A DNA stretch of 64,000 nt. Origin: Malurus cyaneus samueli. Its lineage: Eukaryota; Chordata; Aves; Passeriformes; Maluridae. Made by a program: the position numbers and the translations under genes. A model generated the notes under the pieces. That model was not told the origin of the DNA. It was given only the letters and a program-made list of their open reading frames with translations, and made no database searches. Location: positions 41,769,894 through 41,833,893 of the forward strand of contig CM019218.1 of NCBI GenBank assembly GCA_009741485.1, in the 5' to 3' direction. Shown here in pieces: positions 48,001 through 60,850 of the stretch (the first letter of the stretch is position 1; each line of letters begins with the position of its first letter).

Positions 48001-50282
48001 TGAATAACTATCACATCTCCCTAGATGTGGTGTGCAAGAGTTGATAACATGACGTCCTCACCTAAGTGGATGATGGAATGGTTGGGCTTCAGATCTTGCT
48101 GTGTGGGGTGAGCGGGGGAAGAGATGAGATACAAGTTTGATCTCTGAGTATAAACAGTGTGGCTTTCTACAACTGCCTGCTAATTTCAGTCTGATCTGAA
48201 GCACACTGCCCTCTGCAGTGTCCCGTTCGTTCCTGTGGGTGTTTGCTTAAGCCTTCAACAAATGTTCTTTTTGACTGTTTGTGCTTTTTTTCAGGGAGCT
48301 GTAGCTGATCACATGATGAGTCTGGAGCCCGAGTCACTTAGAAATGACACTGATTCTTTCATGAAATGCTCCTACCTCACCAAAAGTTGCCAGGGTTGGA
48401 GAGGTCCTGTGTCTCCTTCCACTCTGCTGAGCCTGCCAGTGTAAATCAGCAAGGGTCACATAGGGTAGGAGGCCTGGTAATGCAGAAATCTGCAAGTTGG
48501 GAGCCACACTGATTTTCCTGGCAGTGGTTTGCTGGCATATGTACAGGAGCTTTTGTTAGCTGTCAGCTTGAATGGAATGTCAATCATTCCCTCAGAACCT
48601 GATCTTCAGACCACTGCACTCTGAGAGAGAGCTGTTGCCTTTGTCTTCATGCAGCAAAAACTCAGGTCTTTGGAAGCTGGAAGCCTTATTTTTGTTAAGA
48701 AGCCTTTGCGATATTTAGTCTCCACATGATTTTCTTTTTCAAACTCTATGGAAAAGTTTGAACACTTTGCAACTGATATGCTACCAGTTTTTTTATTGGA
48801 CAGTTTGGATCACTTACCATGCTCTGGGTCATCTGTCACTTTTTCTGGCAGGAGACAGATTCCCAGAGTGGAAGCGGGATGAGTTACTAAGGGATGTCTT
48901 GTGCTCTATATCATTTCTGCATTCACTGATGTGCAACAGATTTATCTGTGTAGTTCAAGGCATCTCTGTACCAGATGAGTTTGTACTGAAATCTCAGACC
49001 ATCCCACATGTTCTCCTGGAGAAGACACTAAGATTCTTGGTATTCTTTTTAAAATAGTCTTCTTCTTCTTCAGCTAATGCTGATTTTCTACCCCTCAGCA
49101 TCAAAGAACAATTGCTAACTACATCTGTTTCTTGCAGAAATTTCAAAGCAGTGTTGCACAGCATGATTCAGGCATGCACACATGGTAGAACCAGATAGAA
49201 TTAAAGACATTTGTGTTTATCCAGTTAAACTACTGGTTCCTTTTCCTTTCACTGTTTTTTAATATACTGGTCACACATTGTCTCCATCTCTGCCATGTAG
49301 CCCTCCTTCTCAGCATCAAGTTCAAGGTGCTGAGCCATTTTTTTCTCTTCTCTCAAGTCCCTCACCAAATTCTGGTGTTCCTTCTACTGCAAGGAGGAGC
49401 CCTGAGCCTCGGTTCCTATCTATGCAAGCAAGCAAAGTTGATGTGAAGCAGTACCTGCATAAAATAAAATCATCCTGTAGATTGGAGAGGAGGATGGAAT
49501 CCAGCCTTCCCAGCCTTCCCTGCTTCTTAGTGCTCTTGACCCTCCTACCTAACCCTAGTAAAGCTTGCTTATCTGGTCCCTTTCCATTATAGACAGCTGT
49601 TTTCCTCTGTGGCACCCTCTTCCTGATGCTCTTGTGCAGTGTTTCCAGATTCCCTTTCATCCCTTTCTGTGATTACCTAAAATACGTGCTGCTGCAGTAA
49701 CCAAGTCCATGGGTGACCTCAGCCTTCATGTTATTTATAGCAAAAGTAGACACCCTCCTGCAATACAGCTGCTCATTGTTAGAGCTAGAGATCCTGAGTT
49801 ACAGAGCTCCCTAGGAGCTTATGGTGGTACATCAAGTGAGATCTAGGAAGGTCTCCTTGGCAGTTAGGCTGTGCTCCTGTGTCACTATCCTGTCTAAGCT
49901 GTCCTGAGAGATCCCTAGTAAAGGTGAGGGCATAGTCCTCCCACACAAATGCCTTCAAGAGCAGCACAGGGCTGGAAATCATCCCTTCAGTTGGAAACAT
50001 GACATAGTTGACCTCTCCAGGGTATTTCTACACATATTTCATAGAGATTCTTTTCTTGCTGGCAGTTACCCCTTTCCTTTTTACGGAACTTTCCCACACT
50101 GAAGCAATAAAGTTGACTGCAGTACCTTGGGCTTTGTCTGCAGTTTGGTCACCCCCTTCCTTCTGCTGCTTTTCCATCAGAGAAGGTGAAAAGCAGGAGA
50201 GGATCAACAGTCACAGGACTGATGCCTGCATGTTTCTAGGTGATTTTTCAGGTAGATGTTCATGCGCTCAGCAGTGGTGTGA

Positions 50283-50288
<6 letters not shown>
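45053..50288. other. Non-coding interval with AT-rich candidate regulatory stretches
   Basis: No recognisable exon or RNA gene. The stretch 47310-47530 stands out for TAATTAATTAATCAATC, a palindromic TCACGTGA at 47425-47432, GACGTGAC at 47411 and an octamer ATTTGCAT at 47488-47495 close together. The rest is unremarkable unique sequence. Confidence 0.5.

Positions 50289-50326
<38 letters not shown>
50289..50326. repeat. CT/GT dinucleotide microsatellite
   Basis: About fifteen CT units run directly into four GT units. It is a simple repeat in non-coding DNA. Confidence 0.9.
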
Positions 50327-51504
50327 ATGCAAATAACCCAGATACTCTCTGAGGGCTTTCAGGGGGCCAATGCTAAACATTTCAGAAATCAGACCCCCTG
50401 CAAGATTCCTAAGCTGAGATGCCCAACAAATTACAGATTTCTTCTCTGGTTTGAGAAGTTTGCGTTTCCCACTTTCAGTCAGCAGACTTCAGCTGGGAAA
50501 ATACTGGGGTTAACGTACCAAAACACTGACCACAAATGTTACATGAATCCAAGTGATTGATGGAATTTCAGCCATTGACTATGATTACATGGGTAAGCTT
50601 ATGTTAATCTACAGATGTTGTATAAGCACTAAGCAATTTCCCAGTTCTCATTAGCAATGTGCTTTGATGGGGTAGAAGGTGTTAGCTGTAGTTTCCCTTC
50701 AGTGAGCTGTTTAATCATTGGAGCTTACTGGCAGTGGGATTTGGGGGACTTACATGATCACAAAGTGAATTAAGAGTAGAACAATACTCTCCCTCTGCCT
50801 TCTCTAGGATAGTGCACAGGGGAGTTAATGGGTTCAGAGCTGTTCTGTTTCACCATTTAAGCAGCACCGGTGTGCTGCAGTGAGGGCCAAGCAGGAAGCT
50901 ACTGCCTCCTTAGCCAAGATCTTCCTGGTTTTCAGGAGCACATTCAGACCAGCTCTCCTGCAGTGCTCAGCACATGCCAATGAACCTGTTGCAGCATGTT
51001 TAGCCACACGTTCTTGTTGGCTTACTGAGGTCTGATCCAAAGCCTACTGCAGATACAGGGAAGATTCACACACTTCTTCAGTGGCCTTTGGTCTACTCTG
51101 TGGTGGCAAAAATGCAACTGTGATAGATACATGGGTGAGTGAACCCTACGTTACCACCACATTTCACTCTGAGGAGATGGCAAAAGGGATTCTGCAGCCC
51201 AACCTTGTGCGTCCCAGAGCAGTAAAAGCATCATGAATCCTACTTAATAAGTAATTCAAAAGCACTTTCTGGTTTGTGAATCATCTGCATCCCAAACTTT
51301 CTGAGGCGCTTGGGTAATGAGACAAGAACTGTGCAGCTTCTGTAGTCATTTCTACCTGCTCACTGGGCTGCCAGCCTGCTCTGGCCATAATTTTGAGCTG
51401 TTCTTTTAAATGTTCTCTGCCACTAAACAGTTCTCATCTAGAGATCTCAGACATGAAGTAATCCTCACAGCTTTTCTATTAAAAAAAAAGCCAACTACAA
51501 TTAA

Positions 51505-51560
51505 ACCTGTTTTACAGGTGGGTAGGCTGAGCTCCAGTCTGCCTGAGATCACCAAGTGTT
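51505..51560 (-). mobile_element. Possible MIR-like SINE remnant (antisense)
   Basis: CTGTTTTACAGGTGGGTAGG, then CTGAG and CTGAGATCACC, follows the reverse-complement MIR order TTTTACAGATGAGGAAACTG, GAGGC, then AAGGTCAC, as I recall that consensus. Diverged and short; low certainty. Confidence 0.3.
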
Positions 51561-54500
51561 ATTTAGGGCCAAACTGCCTGGGCTGACACGTTCCTGCAGC
51601 AGGGATGACTGCCTTTCTTAGAGGATAAGACTGCCCAGGCGGAGGGAGGGCTGGCCACACAGCCTCTGTTTATGTACATGCTTTACATGTGACTCTGAAG
51701 CAAATAAACCTCACTGGCTGCATGGCTGGAATCCAGGTGTCCCTCAGATGAAGATGCAAGTGTTAGGGTAAACTAAAATGCCGTGCTCGGCTCTTTGTGC
51801 TGAGCCATCCAGCAGGTGGGAATGCACAACTCTGCCTGATTACTTATGCCTGAGTCACCTCCTGCGGCATTTGCCATTGCCTAGTATGTTAGCATGCTGC
51901 CTGCTGGATAATAAATGACTTCATCTGCTGCAGCAGTGAGGACACTATTAAAAATTAACCCCGGGAAATGGTTCTGCATTATTTTTTCCGATCAGAGCCA
52001 GACAAGGGGGAAGAGGAGAGGAATGCTATTGAAATGGGATTTGCAGAAAAGGCAAGTAGTGAGGTTTTAATAATGGAGATGGTTCAGGCTTTGGTTTAAT
52101 CACTGCAGTTGTTGGCAAAAAATGATCAAAATTCAGAGGGCTTCAAGCACTTGATAAAGTTAAAAGCAGGGCAGGTAGGAAAGACTCAATAGGCATATTG
52201 CAGAGGAGGTCAAAGAATGGGATGAATGGGGATTACTGTGCTGACATGTAATTTATTATTTATTCGCAGAAATAAATTAATTTGTCACACGGATGTTATT
52301 ACCACTTGTAAGGAATGATGTCTGTAGATGAAACACTCTCCAGTTTTGGTTTATGTATTGCACCCTCTTCTCCCAGTATGACAAAACCACACCCTGCTTA
52401 TAGCAGCATGCAGAGTATATTTACAGAATGAAGGATTTGTGTTAAATATCTCAGGAAATAGAGCAACTGACAGACAGATAGTTCATTTTTTTGGCTTCTC
52501 TTGCCTCCAGCATCCACACAGTATCCATCAAATTGTCTGGAGTCAAATCCTCACAGGCTGCATTTGAAGCTTGGGCAAGGAGCCAGGCAGGTTTAAAGAG
52601 CAAAGTCATGTCTGTCCGCACACACTTACCACTGTGCTGCAGTCTGGAGCAGGGGAGCTCAGCTTTTGGCTCAACAAAAAATACCCCCTTAACTCCCTTT
52701 GCATCATTCCAAGAAAGGGATTTGGTCTGAAGCCTGCAGATACTCATATTAACGATCCCATTGTTGACGCAGAAATTGCATCTTATTCTGAGACATCATT
52801 CAGCTGGCTTCAGTACAGCAGCAAGCAGCACGTTCCATCCTGAGCCCATTGTGAGGGACATCCCAGCTCCCTGAGCTGCTCCATTTGTAGATGGTTGGTA
52901 CCTATAGATGGTCCAAATGGCAGTGTAGTCTGTAATGCCAGGTGCAGTGACTGTGCAAGCAGACCTGCCCTCTGGCTGGCGTGCTTTTTCCCAGAAGCAT
53001 ATTACAGCTGTTGATTTCACAACTGTACTGTGATATGACAGCATGTATCCAAGGGCCAAGCTGAGGCCTGCTTGTTTGTCCTGAGTCCTCTGCTCATCTC
53101 CTTGTGCAGAGGTGTTTTAAATTGTTGGGCTTAAGCAAATATTGTGCCGCAGCAGGAAAAATCATATAAAGTTCCTTCATAAACAGTGTTACAAATTTGC
53201 TGGATGATAAGTACTCAGATATTGCTGTGTCAAATTGGAGACAATTCCTTCTCTAAGATCTTTTCTTACTGTGATATTTCTGGAACCATGGTGGAAATAT
53301 TCCTCAGCCTAATTCCTGCTTTTTATTTATTGTTTCTCCTTTTTCTCTCCATCCAGACAGAGCTTTGTTATTAGCCCTAGACCCTGGTACTACCTACAGC
53401 TCTTGCTGCAGCCAAGTGTGCTGCTGGAACAAGGATTTTATTTTAATAATTACTGACCAGGAGTTATCACAACGGTTGTCATCAACATAACACCAATTTA
53501 TACATATGGACTTCGTGGAGGTTTTGGAAAGCCCAGTACCTTGGAGTTTGGCACCTCTTTGCAGACTAGATGGTGCATGTTGAAATCACTTCCTTTAACT
53601 TCAATAGGTTTGAGATCACACCCTTCGTGTGGTTATTTATTTCCCTCCCCTTCCCCCCACACCCCCCAGGTCTCTGTATTTCACTGTCCAGGTTTCCAAG
53701 GTCTATGTGTGTTGTGAGGAAAATATCTCAAAGAAAAAACAAGTGACCTATGCAAACAGCTGTAGGCATACGTCCAGCTGCCCAATTCTGTGGAAAAGGA
53801 AGTTGTCATCTATGCCTGGAAAATCTGATGCCACAAACCAGGAGTTAACCAGCAAACAATGAATAGTTAGTTGAGTGCTAGACACTTGTGTTTCCACTGG
53901 CTTTTAAGGAGAAGGAGAGGAAATATATTTTTAACACCAGCTCAACTTGTAACCTGATCTGCTACTGCAGGGAGGAATCAACTGATAACCTAGATATTAG
54001 CCAGCTGCCAGTGTTTGGTACACAAGATTACTTGGAATGGTCTGTTATGAACATCCCTGTGTTAGTACATCCACAGCACAGCATAGGAAGTGGCCATTGT
54101 AGGGCAGGACAGGGGAGGCTTGAGTGTATTCCGAGAAACAGGTTCTGACCTCACAGCGGTGGTGTGTCGGGACTTCTTGGGGGACACATATTTCACTTTG
54201 TTGAAAGTCCATCTCTATTGCTAACAATGGTGGGCAAGTCTGGGAATGAAAGGTGTTTGCTCAGACTGTGTAGGAAGTGAATGAAGGTGAGTCACAGCCC
54301 TACAGCAGTATCCTGACTCCTACAGATAACAGCAGTTTGTGGACATGGGAGGATTCCCATTCCGAATTTCTGTCTTCTGAAGGGATTTGCTCAGCCCAAT
54401 GCCCACCACCCCGCTCAGGCATAAGAGATTCTATTAAACCTCTATAAGGATTAACCCAGACTCTCTTCTAATGTGTTTCAAGAAAAGAGGATGGAGTGCT

Positions 54501-56802
54501 TAGTGAAAAGTGCAGAGCATTCAGTGATAAAGTGCAGGTTTTTGTGGTGAAAGAGCTGGCCTACAAGCATGACTGGAGTCCCTTGCAGAAGACTACATGC
54601 CATGTTCACTGCCATGTGCTGTCACCAGCCAGTGGGGCTGCTGACAGATCCAGCCTTGAAAACAAATTGTCAAGCAAGGCGTTTGAGGTAGGTGGGAGAT
54701 TTGTGTGGACTGGGATGTGTTTTATGGTTTTCAATACTTGGAAACACTACCTGAGCATCTGTCTGGGTCTCAGCCAGTATGCTGAGTAATGAAGCTGAAT
54801 TTTACTGAAACTTCTAGACAGTGCATAAAACATACAGAAGCATACCTGTAATCCATCTTTTCTCATCACTGATCTAACTTAGCTGCTGGAATGTAAGTAC
54901 ACAGTCCTTTTTCTAAGCACACATTGTGCAAAATCAGAGCCAGGGCTGTAAAGAGAGTGTCTGGAAATCAGGTCTCTCCTGTCATTTCAGGGGCAGAGAA
55001 ACATCCTTCACTATGAGGACAGGACTCCTTCTAGTAGTCTAGAGGAAGTTATACATGGCAACGACCCAAATACAGATGAATCCCAAGGCTTTCCAAAGAG
55101 GCTGTCCATAGAAAAGGCAACCTGAACTCCTTAAATTCTAAGGGAAAATCCCAGTACGGTATAGTGAGGTGTTGGATCACTTTCATTCCTGTATAGTATT
55201 TGCTGAACTCAACTCCAGGCTGCCTGCAGCAGAAGCAGGTGTGTAGGGTCAAGGGTGCCTTTGACAGAGAGGACATTTTTGCCTTTGGTCAGTTCATTCA
55301 CTGATGCTGAGCCAGAAGGAAGCACAAATCACCTTGTAACTATGGAACAGAAACACCCCTGGGAATGGGCAAGGTACTTGAGGCAGAAGGGGCACTTTGG
55401 CTCTTAGAATGTTAAGACAGGTAGCCATTTCTTCCAGACTACAGATGCTGGCCCTAGGATTATGTGGGTGTGCACAGGGATGGACAGGGTGTGCAGTGTT
55501 TGTTCTTGCCTGCAGAACTGCCTGACCCTTTTGATCAACCTGCTGATCTCCTCCCTCCACAACTGCAGACTGAACTCCAGCCACGGACAGGGATTTGTTG
55601 AGGACTTTTGCCAAAGCTGCTGTCTGTAGCGAGGCTGCACACAGTGGTGCTGTTGCTGAGATGGCTGAAAGCCTTGGTGTACACGAGTTGCATTCAGAGT
55701 AAGCTTTGAACTGTGCAAAGTGTATGCAAACTAGTGGTGTAATGGCATGCAACTGGTGCTTTGACCTGATTAAAATTTTTTAAAGCCCCAATTTCTCTGC
55801 TGCTTCACATCATACAATGTCACTTACACTGATGGGAAGTGACAATAACAACCTCTTTCTGATTTGATAACATTTTATAGTGGCTTTGCACTGGCACAAA
55901 AAGCAAGTACACATTGGAAAGCTGCTGATTCCCCTGTCTGAAGACAACCGGATGGATTTCACAGCTAAATCCTGCTTGGAAAAACGAACCTAAAAAGCGT
56001 AGTGAGGCCACAACAGCAACACTGCAGCAAGTGATGACAAAGAACAAGTATTGCTTCTGAAAAACTATGGAGAAAGAGTCATTGACCTTAACTCCTTTCC
56101 AACATCAATTCATTTTCCTCTTAGTTTAATGTTGAAAACAAAGTTGTAACTCAGTCATTGACCATGGAATTCATCCCAGAAGAAATGCAGGGACCACCAA
56201 CAATGTGGTCCAGGTGTGGATTATAAATGTAATCAGCAAGAGACCTTCTGAGTCCCAGGGGCATTAATCCCGCAGCCAGTGCTCTTCCTTCTATGTTTTG
56301 ATTTTAAGCCTGCCATTCTTAAGGCCTCTCAGCAAGACCTTCTCTTGCAGAGCATTCCTTCAACACCAAGCACGATGATGCCCCTAAACTGAATGAAACC
56401 TTATGGTGGTACTACAATTACAACAATGTACCTACCAATTCTTTAGTAAAAATTACCATCTGGCAGCTGCAGAGAAGCTTTGGACTTGTCTCATATGGTG
56501 AGACAGGATACCATATCCTGGAAAAGCAGATAAGTGCAGCCAGCATCCATGAGCTTTCCAAAACCAGGAAATAGTTTGACTCAAAAGAAACTGAGAAAGG
56601 TAAAGGGCCTTGAACAGAGGCACAAAGCAATAATAATTTATACACAGGCATTTCAAGTTACCATTAATTCATCTTGAGTCAGGGATTATATAAACAAGGG
56701 AGTATAAGCATACTTTACTGTCTCTCAGGTTTGTTTTTTTTTTCTGGTAAGAAGCTTTTGTTTCATTTTTCCTGTAAAAATGGGAAGGGAGAAAAAGATT
56801 AC

Positions 56803-56824
56803 ATTTATTTATTTATTTATTTAT
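56803..56824. repeat. ATTT tetranucleotide repeat
   Basis: About five ATTT units. Simple repeat in non-coding DNA. Confidence 0.85.
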
Positions 56825-58149
56825 AACTTTTCATTAAAATTGAGGCAGAAATAGGAAATAAGCCCTTCTGGAATGAGGAAATCCTGGCTCAGTGGCTCAA
56901 ATATTAATACAGTGCCCTATCTCACCGTTGCTACCCCATGTATCTCATCCCAATCAATCATCTTGACTGCACGTAATGCAACTGCTTCTGAGTAGAATCA
57001 CTTGGTTGTGAACCAGAATCTGCTTTTCTAAAGCAATAGTACAAAGGAAGGAAAGAGACCTCTGGTGTGGTATCTATACCAGCTATTGCTTGAAAGTAAG
57101 TGGGATTCCACCAGAGTTCTTCCCTCCCAACAGAGCTGAATCAGGGTAGCTTAAATGAGATATCCCAACACAATTGAAGCCTATCTTAGGCTTACCTTTT
57201 CTCTAGGAGACCCTGCACCATGACAAGGTGCCATTTGCAGTTGTTATTGCCTTCTAGTACCCCAAAAAATCTACCAAGCCAAGGAGGGGGATCATTTTCC
57301 TTAAGTGACCATGCAGCAGTGAGAGGAGACAGATTCTGTCACTCAGGACCTCAGAAGTGCATGGTCACCTTCAAATGCCACACACGGTTTCTGTGCTTTG
57401 GTGACATCAGTAGTTTGGTTTACTTGTTCATAGGAGCAATGGCAACATAAAACTATGAATGCCCATCTTTCAGTGTGACTTAAAATACTCTGTAAAAACT
57501 GTTATCAAACATTTTTTCAGGTCTACTTCAGTTTGAGAAGATACAGCTTTGTACAAAATGCCATGTGTTTCCTGACAAAGCTTTCCTTTCTGATTGCAGT
57601 GTATGAATTCACATAAGCCTATGAAAAGGAGCAAAAACAAATGCTCAGACTCATTGAATCAGAGAAGATGTTTTATTAACTGGATTCTCTCATTGCCCTT
57701 TCTTTTCATGCCAGGTGCAGTGACAGCAAAATAAATTCAGTTTGCAGACTGCTGTCGTCCTCCGGATCTTTGGATCAGTTGTTTTTCCCTCTCAGCCTCA
57801 TTCATTGCTTCTGAGGATGAGCTCCTAAACACCTGCTGTGGTCAAAAGTGTTCTTACATCATCTCCTGAACACAGTGACTTCAATCACGTGAAATCATGA
57901 GGTTAATGCCACAGTTGAGACTTCAAAGCTGTTTCTGCAGACCTGAGCTGATTTTTTGTGGGATGCCACAGTAACAGCACTGTTCTTAAGCAATAGAAGA
58001 ATTACGAAAGTTGTCAGTGTTCTGCTTGTCACGCAATATAAGAAGATGGGAGAATTTTCTAGTAGAACTGCAGTCTGGATGGCGGTGGCAGTACCATAGT
58101 ATGAATTCTCCACTTAATCTCAGATTCGTTTTGAATCAGAAGATTCAAA

Positions 58150-58256
58150 AAAGATCAGAATCTTTTCATATAAAATGGGGATGAAGATCCTTGTTCTGTA
58201 TTACCTACTTGAACCAGACGAACTTTAAAACTCAAACTACTCCATGATTCTATGAA
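58150..58256 (+). mobile_element. Truncated CR1-like LINE 3' end
   Basis: GACGAACTTTAAAACTCAAA is followed by CTACTCCATGATTCTATGAA. This closely parallels the terminal segment of avian CR1 elements, where GATGATCTTTAAGGTC and CCAACCCAAAC precede ATTCTATGATTCTATG, as I recall it. The octamer-like ATTCTATG tail without poly(A) is diagnostic of CR1. Only the last 50 or so bases are recognisable. The preceding TAAAATGGGGATGAAGATCC resembles a SINE core, so two elements may be nested or adjacent. Confidence 0.5.
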
Positions 58257-60329
58257 ATTGGTAGTTGTGCTAGAAAAGGGATTGTCACAAGAGAAAAGAT
58301 GATTACAGAGCTGGCTAATGAGGGTGAGACATCATGCTGCAAGAGGAACTATCTTCAGAGAGACACTTTGAACCAGTCTTTCAGAAGGAGGAATACACTG
58401 ATACATATCTAAATTACACTGATGTGGTTATGTGCAATAGCACAGTACTTTTCTCTGACCAAAAATGCCCTTCTGGTTCTTTGTTTCTGAGTTGTAGTAC
58501 AATGAAATTCCTAAATGTTAATAATGCAAGTAGCAACAGTGATTGTCTATTGATCAAGAATAATAATTAGAGGCTGGGTTGACTGGATGTTGCTTGTGAC
58601 TGAATAAAGCCAGAACAGACAAGTCTCTTTTTTGCAAGATAAGACTTCCAAAGGAAAAGCATGTTTATCTAGGTTTAGTTTTCAGATACCTGTTTTCAGT
58701 ACCTGTTCATTCAGGTAGCACCAATGTAATTAATCCAGAGTAAAACATTTTGTGGAGTTCCTGTGAAGGTGAGATCAGAATCAGGCCCACTGTCTCCAGG
58801 TAGGTCCAAGATATGTTAATTGTCAATATTAAGATTCTGAAACTTGCTTGGATAAACTGAAACATAACTTTCTTTCCTATAAAGCTTCATGAATGTACAG
58901 CGTGGTTCCTGGATAGAGATCGCATCAGCTCCACAATTATTAATTTACAGATTTCTCACTGACCTTAGCTCAGCTCTGGGAATGGTGCCAGCACAATTAC
59001 AGTAACGCTGAATAAAGAGACATAAAGATTCTGTATCTACCCTGAAAGTGTGCCAGAATTTTCTCTTAATCAATGATGGAAAGATATATTTCTTCAGGTG
59101 GTTTCAAATAGCTCAGACTGCGTTTGCCATAAGTAGATTATTTCCAGCAAAACAAGGAAAAAAGGAAAAGCACCATGCAGATGTGCGCACACACAATATA
59201 TGTACTCCACAGATAATCTCTGGGAAGTGTGCCCCAAAAAGGCGTGTGTTTGGAAACTGAATCAAGGTGATTTGAGCTAGTTACCTGGGGAAAAAAATGG
59301 CAGAATTGGAAACAAAATTCCAGGGGCAGATGCTTGACTCAGTATTGTTTTCACTGAATCACACTACCTTCCTGGAGCACGTCAAGGCCCATTGCCTTCC
59401 TTCCTGTGAAGAAGGGCAGCCGGATTGCAATGACACCGGGTGGAGCTGAGTGCGCTCATCACCTTGGAAAATCAGGCCCCTGGTGAATTTCTCTGCTGTT
59501 AATTGTCCATCAGAACCTGCAAGAGGGGAGTCAACACATTTCCTGACCTCTGGTCTAAGTGTTTTCCAAACCCTAGAGTACATAGAATATAGTTGCAGAG
59601 GAAATGCTGATGCAATCCAGTAGCAGCTGCTGTTCTCCCACATCCTCACAAAGGCATGGTATGTATTGGAGGTGTGAGGGGGTGAGTGCATGCAAGCAGA
59701 GCAGTTAAAACCCCAGCCTGTTCTACACAGCAAGCAGTACTCTATGTCTTCCCTCCAGACCTCTTGCCTTCCTGCCTTCCTGCCTCCAAGAGAAACGCTG
59801 CTAAGGGCTGCTCCTAAGTGTAAATCCCTGAAAAAGTTGGCTTTCATGTAGACAACTGAGGGTATAATCACATTTCCCTAGATGCCTGATTTATTAATCC
59901 TATATCGAAATGTGGAAATATAGACTTCTTCTAATTGTGAGAATGGTAAGAGCTGTACTAGAATTGCATTCTTGCACCAGCTGAGATGTTCGATCATGTC
60001 ACCAACAAAAGTTCAATCACATCTGTTGGATCCAGATGATGATAAACTTCATTCTTACATGTCTAATCTTTTGACAACTCTGGAAATTTAAAGTTTTTAT
60101 TTGATTGGTTTTTAAGCTGTTTTTAAAAATCCAAATTACTTGGTGAAACCAGCCTTGTTACCTACCACAAGTTGTAGTTTTTGGTCTTTAATCAAAAAGA
60201 TCACCCCTGTGAATAATGATGTCATTAGCTTTTCATCGGCCAGCAAAAGTTTTGAAACAGATAACCCCAACCCTTTCTTCAGCCGTGTGGCCCAAATCCC
60301 ACACAGGGTTCTGCTGCCTTCCCCGTCCC
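58257..60329. other. Non-coding interval upstream of CpG island 2
   Basis: No exon, RNA gene or clear repeat is recognised; short open frames only. Confidence 0.5.
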
Positions 60330-60850
60330 TTTCCTCGATGCCGTGCCCTCCTCTGCTCCCCCCATTCTGCTCCCGCTGTTTGCCTCGCCCCTTTCCCCGC
60401 TGCAAGCACGCTGCTCCACTCTCCGCACCGTGCACCCTTGGTGCCGGGGCACTCTCCAGGCCCGGCCCGGGGCGGGCAGCGGGGCCGTGGCGAAGGGCGG
60501 CTGGCTGGGTGGCTGGGCGGCTGGCTGGCGGCTGGCTGGGCGGCTGGCTGGGCGGCTGGCTGGGCGGCTGGCATGGCTGGGCGGATGGCTGGGCGGATGG
60601 CTGGCGGGGGCCGGGGGCCGCTCCAGGTGCGGTCCGCGGCGTTGCCGGGCGACGGGCGGCCGCTCTCGCTTCCTCGAGTGCCGCTCCCGTTCTCCCCGCG
60701 GCCCAGCGGCCCGGCCCGGCCGGCAGGTAGGAGCTGGGCCGTGGGGCGGCAGGGAGGCAGCAGTGGGGGCCCGGGGGTGGCTGTGTGTGGGGCTGTGGGG
60801 GCTGAGTTCCCCTCCTTACCCCGGGCTGGTGCACCCGCTTTGAGGGGCGT
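60330..60850 (+). promoter_or_regulatory. CpG island 2, candidate promoter of the plus-strand gene
   Basis: A second abrupt rise in GC and CG content. A good plus-strand donor, CGGCAG|GTAGGA, ends a possible leader exon at 60726, and the first plausible plus-strand acceptor with a downstream donor is at 62029. This makes the island the nearest promoter for the probable LRRC56 exons. A minus-strand donor-like site, GGG|GTAAGG near 60820, hints that the island may also fire in the other direction. Confidence 0.55.
60498..60609. repeat. GC-rich minisatellite, unit about 12 bp (GGCTGGCTGGGC)
   Basis: Roughly nine imperfect copies of a 12-base unit, with some units shortened or changed to GGATGGCTGGGC. 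The plus strand carries many closely spaced GG and GGG runs, giving potential for two-tetrad G-quadruplexes inside a probable first exon or promoter. The repeat accounts for the Gly/Trp-rich and Pro/Gln-rich open frames on either strand, so neither is a real protein. Confidence 0.9.

Larger units (their letters stand above)
50327..58149. other. Non-coding interval, no gene recognised
   Basis: Open frames are short and lack known domains. The stretch 51880-52330 carries several homeodomain-like AT motifs and is a candidate enhancer. A SINE-like fragment may lie at 51505-51560. A short ATTT repeat is at 56803-56824. Confidence 0.5.

Noticed and set aside
52937..57725. A shared 15-mer, GCCAGGTGCAGTGAC, near 52939 and 57713
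   Set aside because: The flanks do not align, so it is not a dispersed repeat that I can support.
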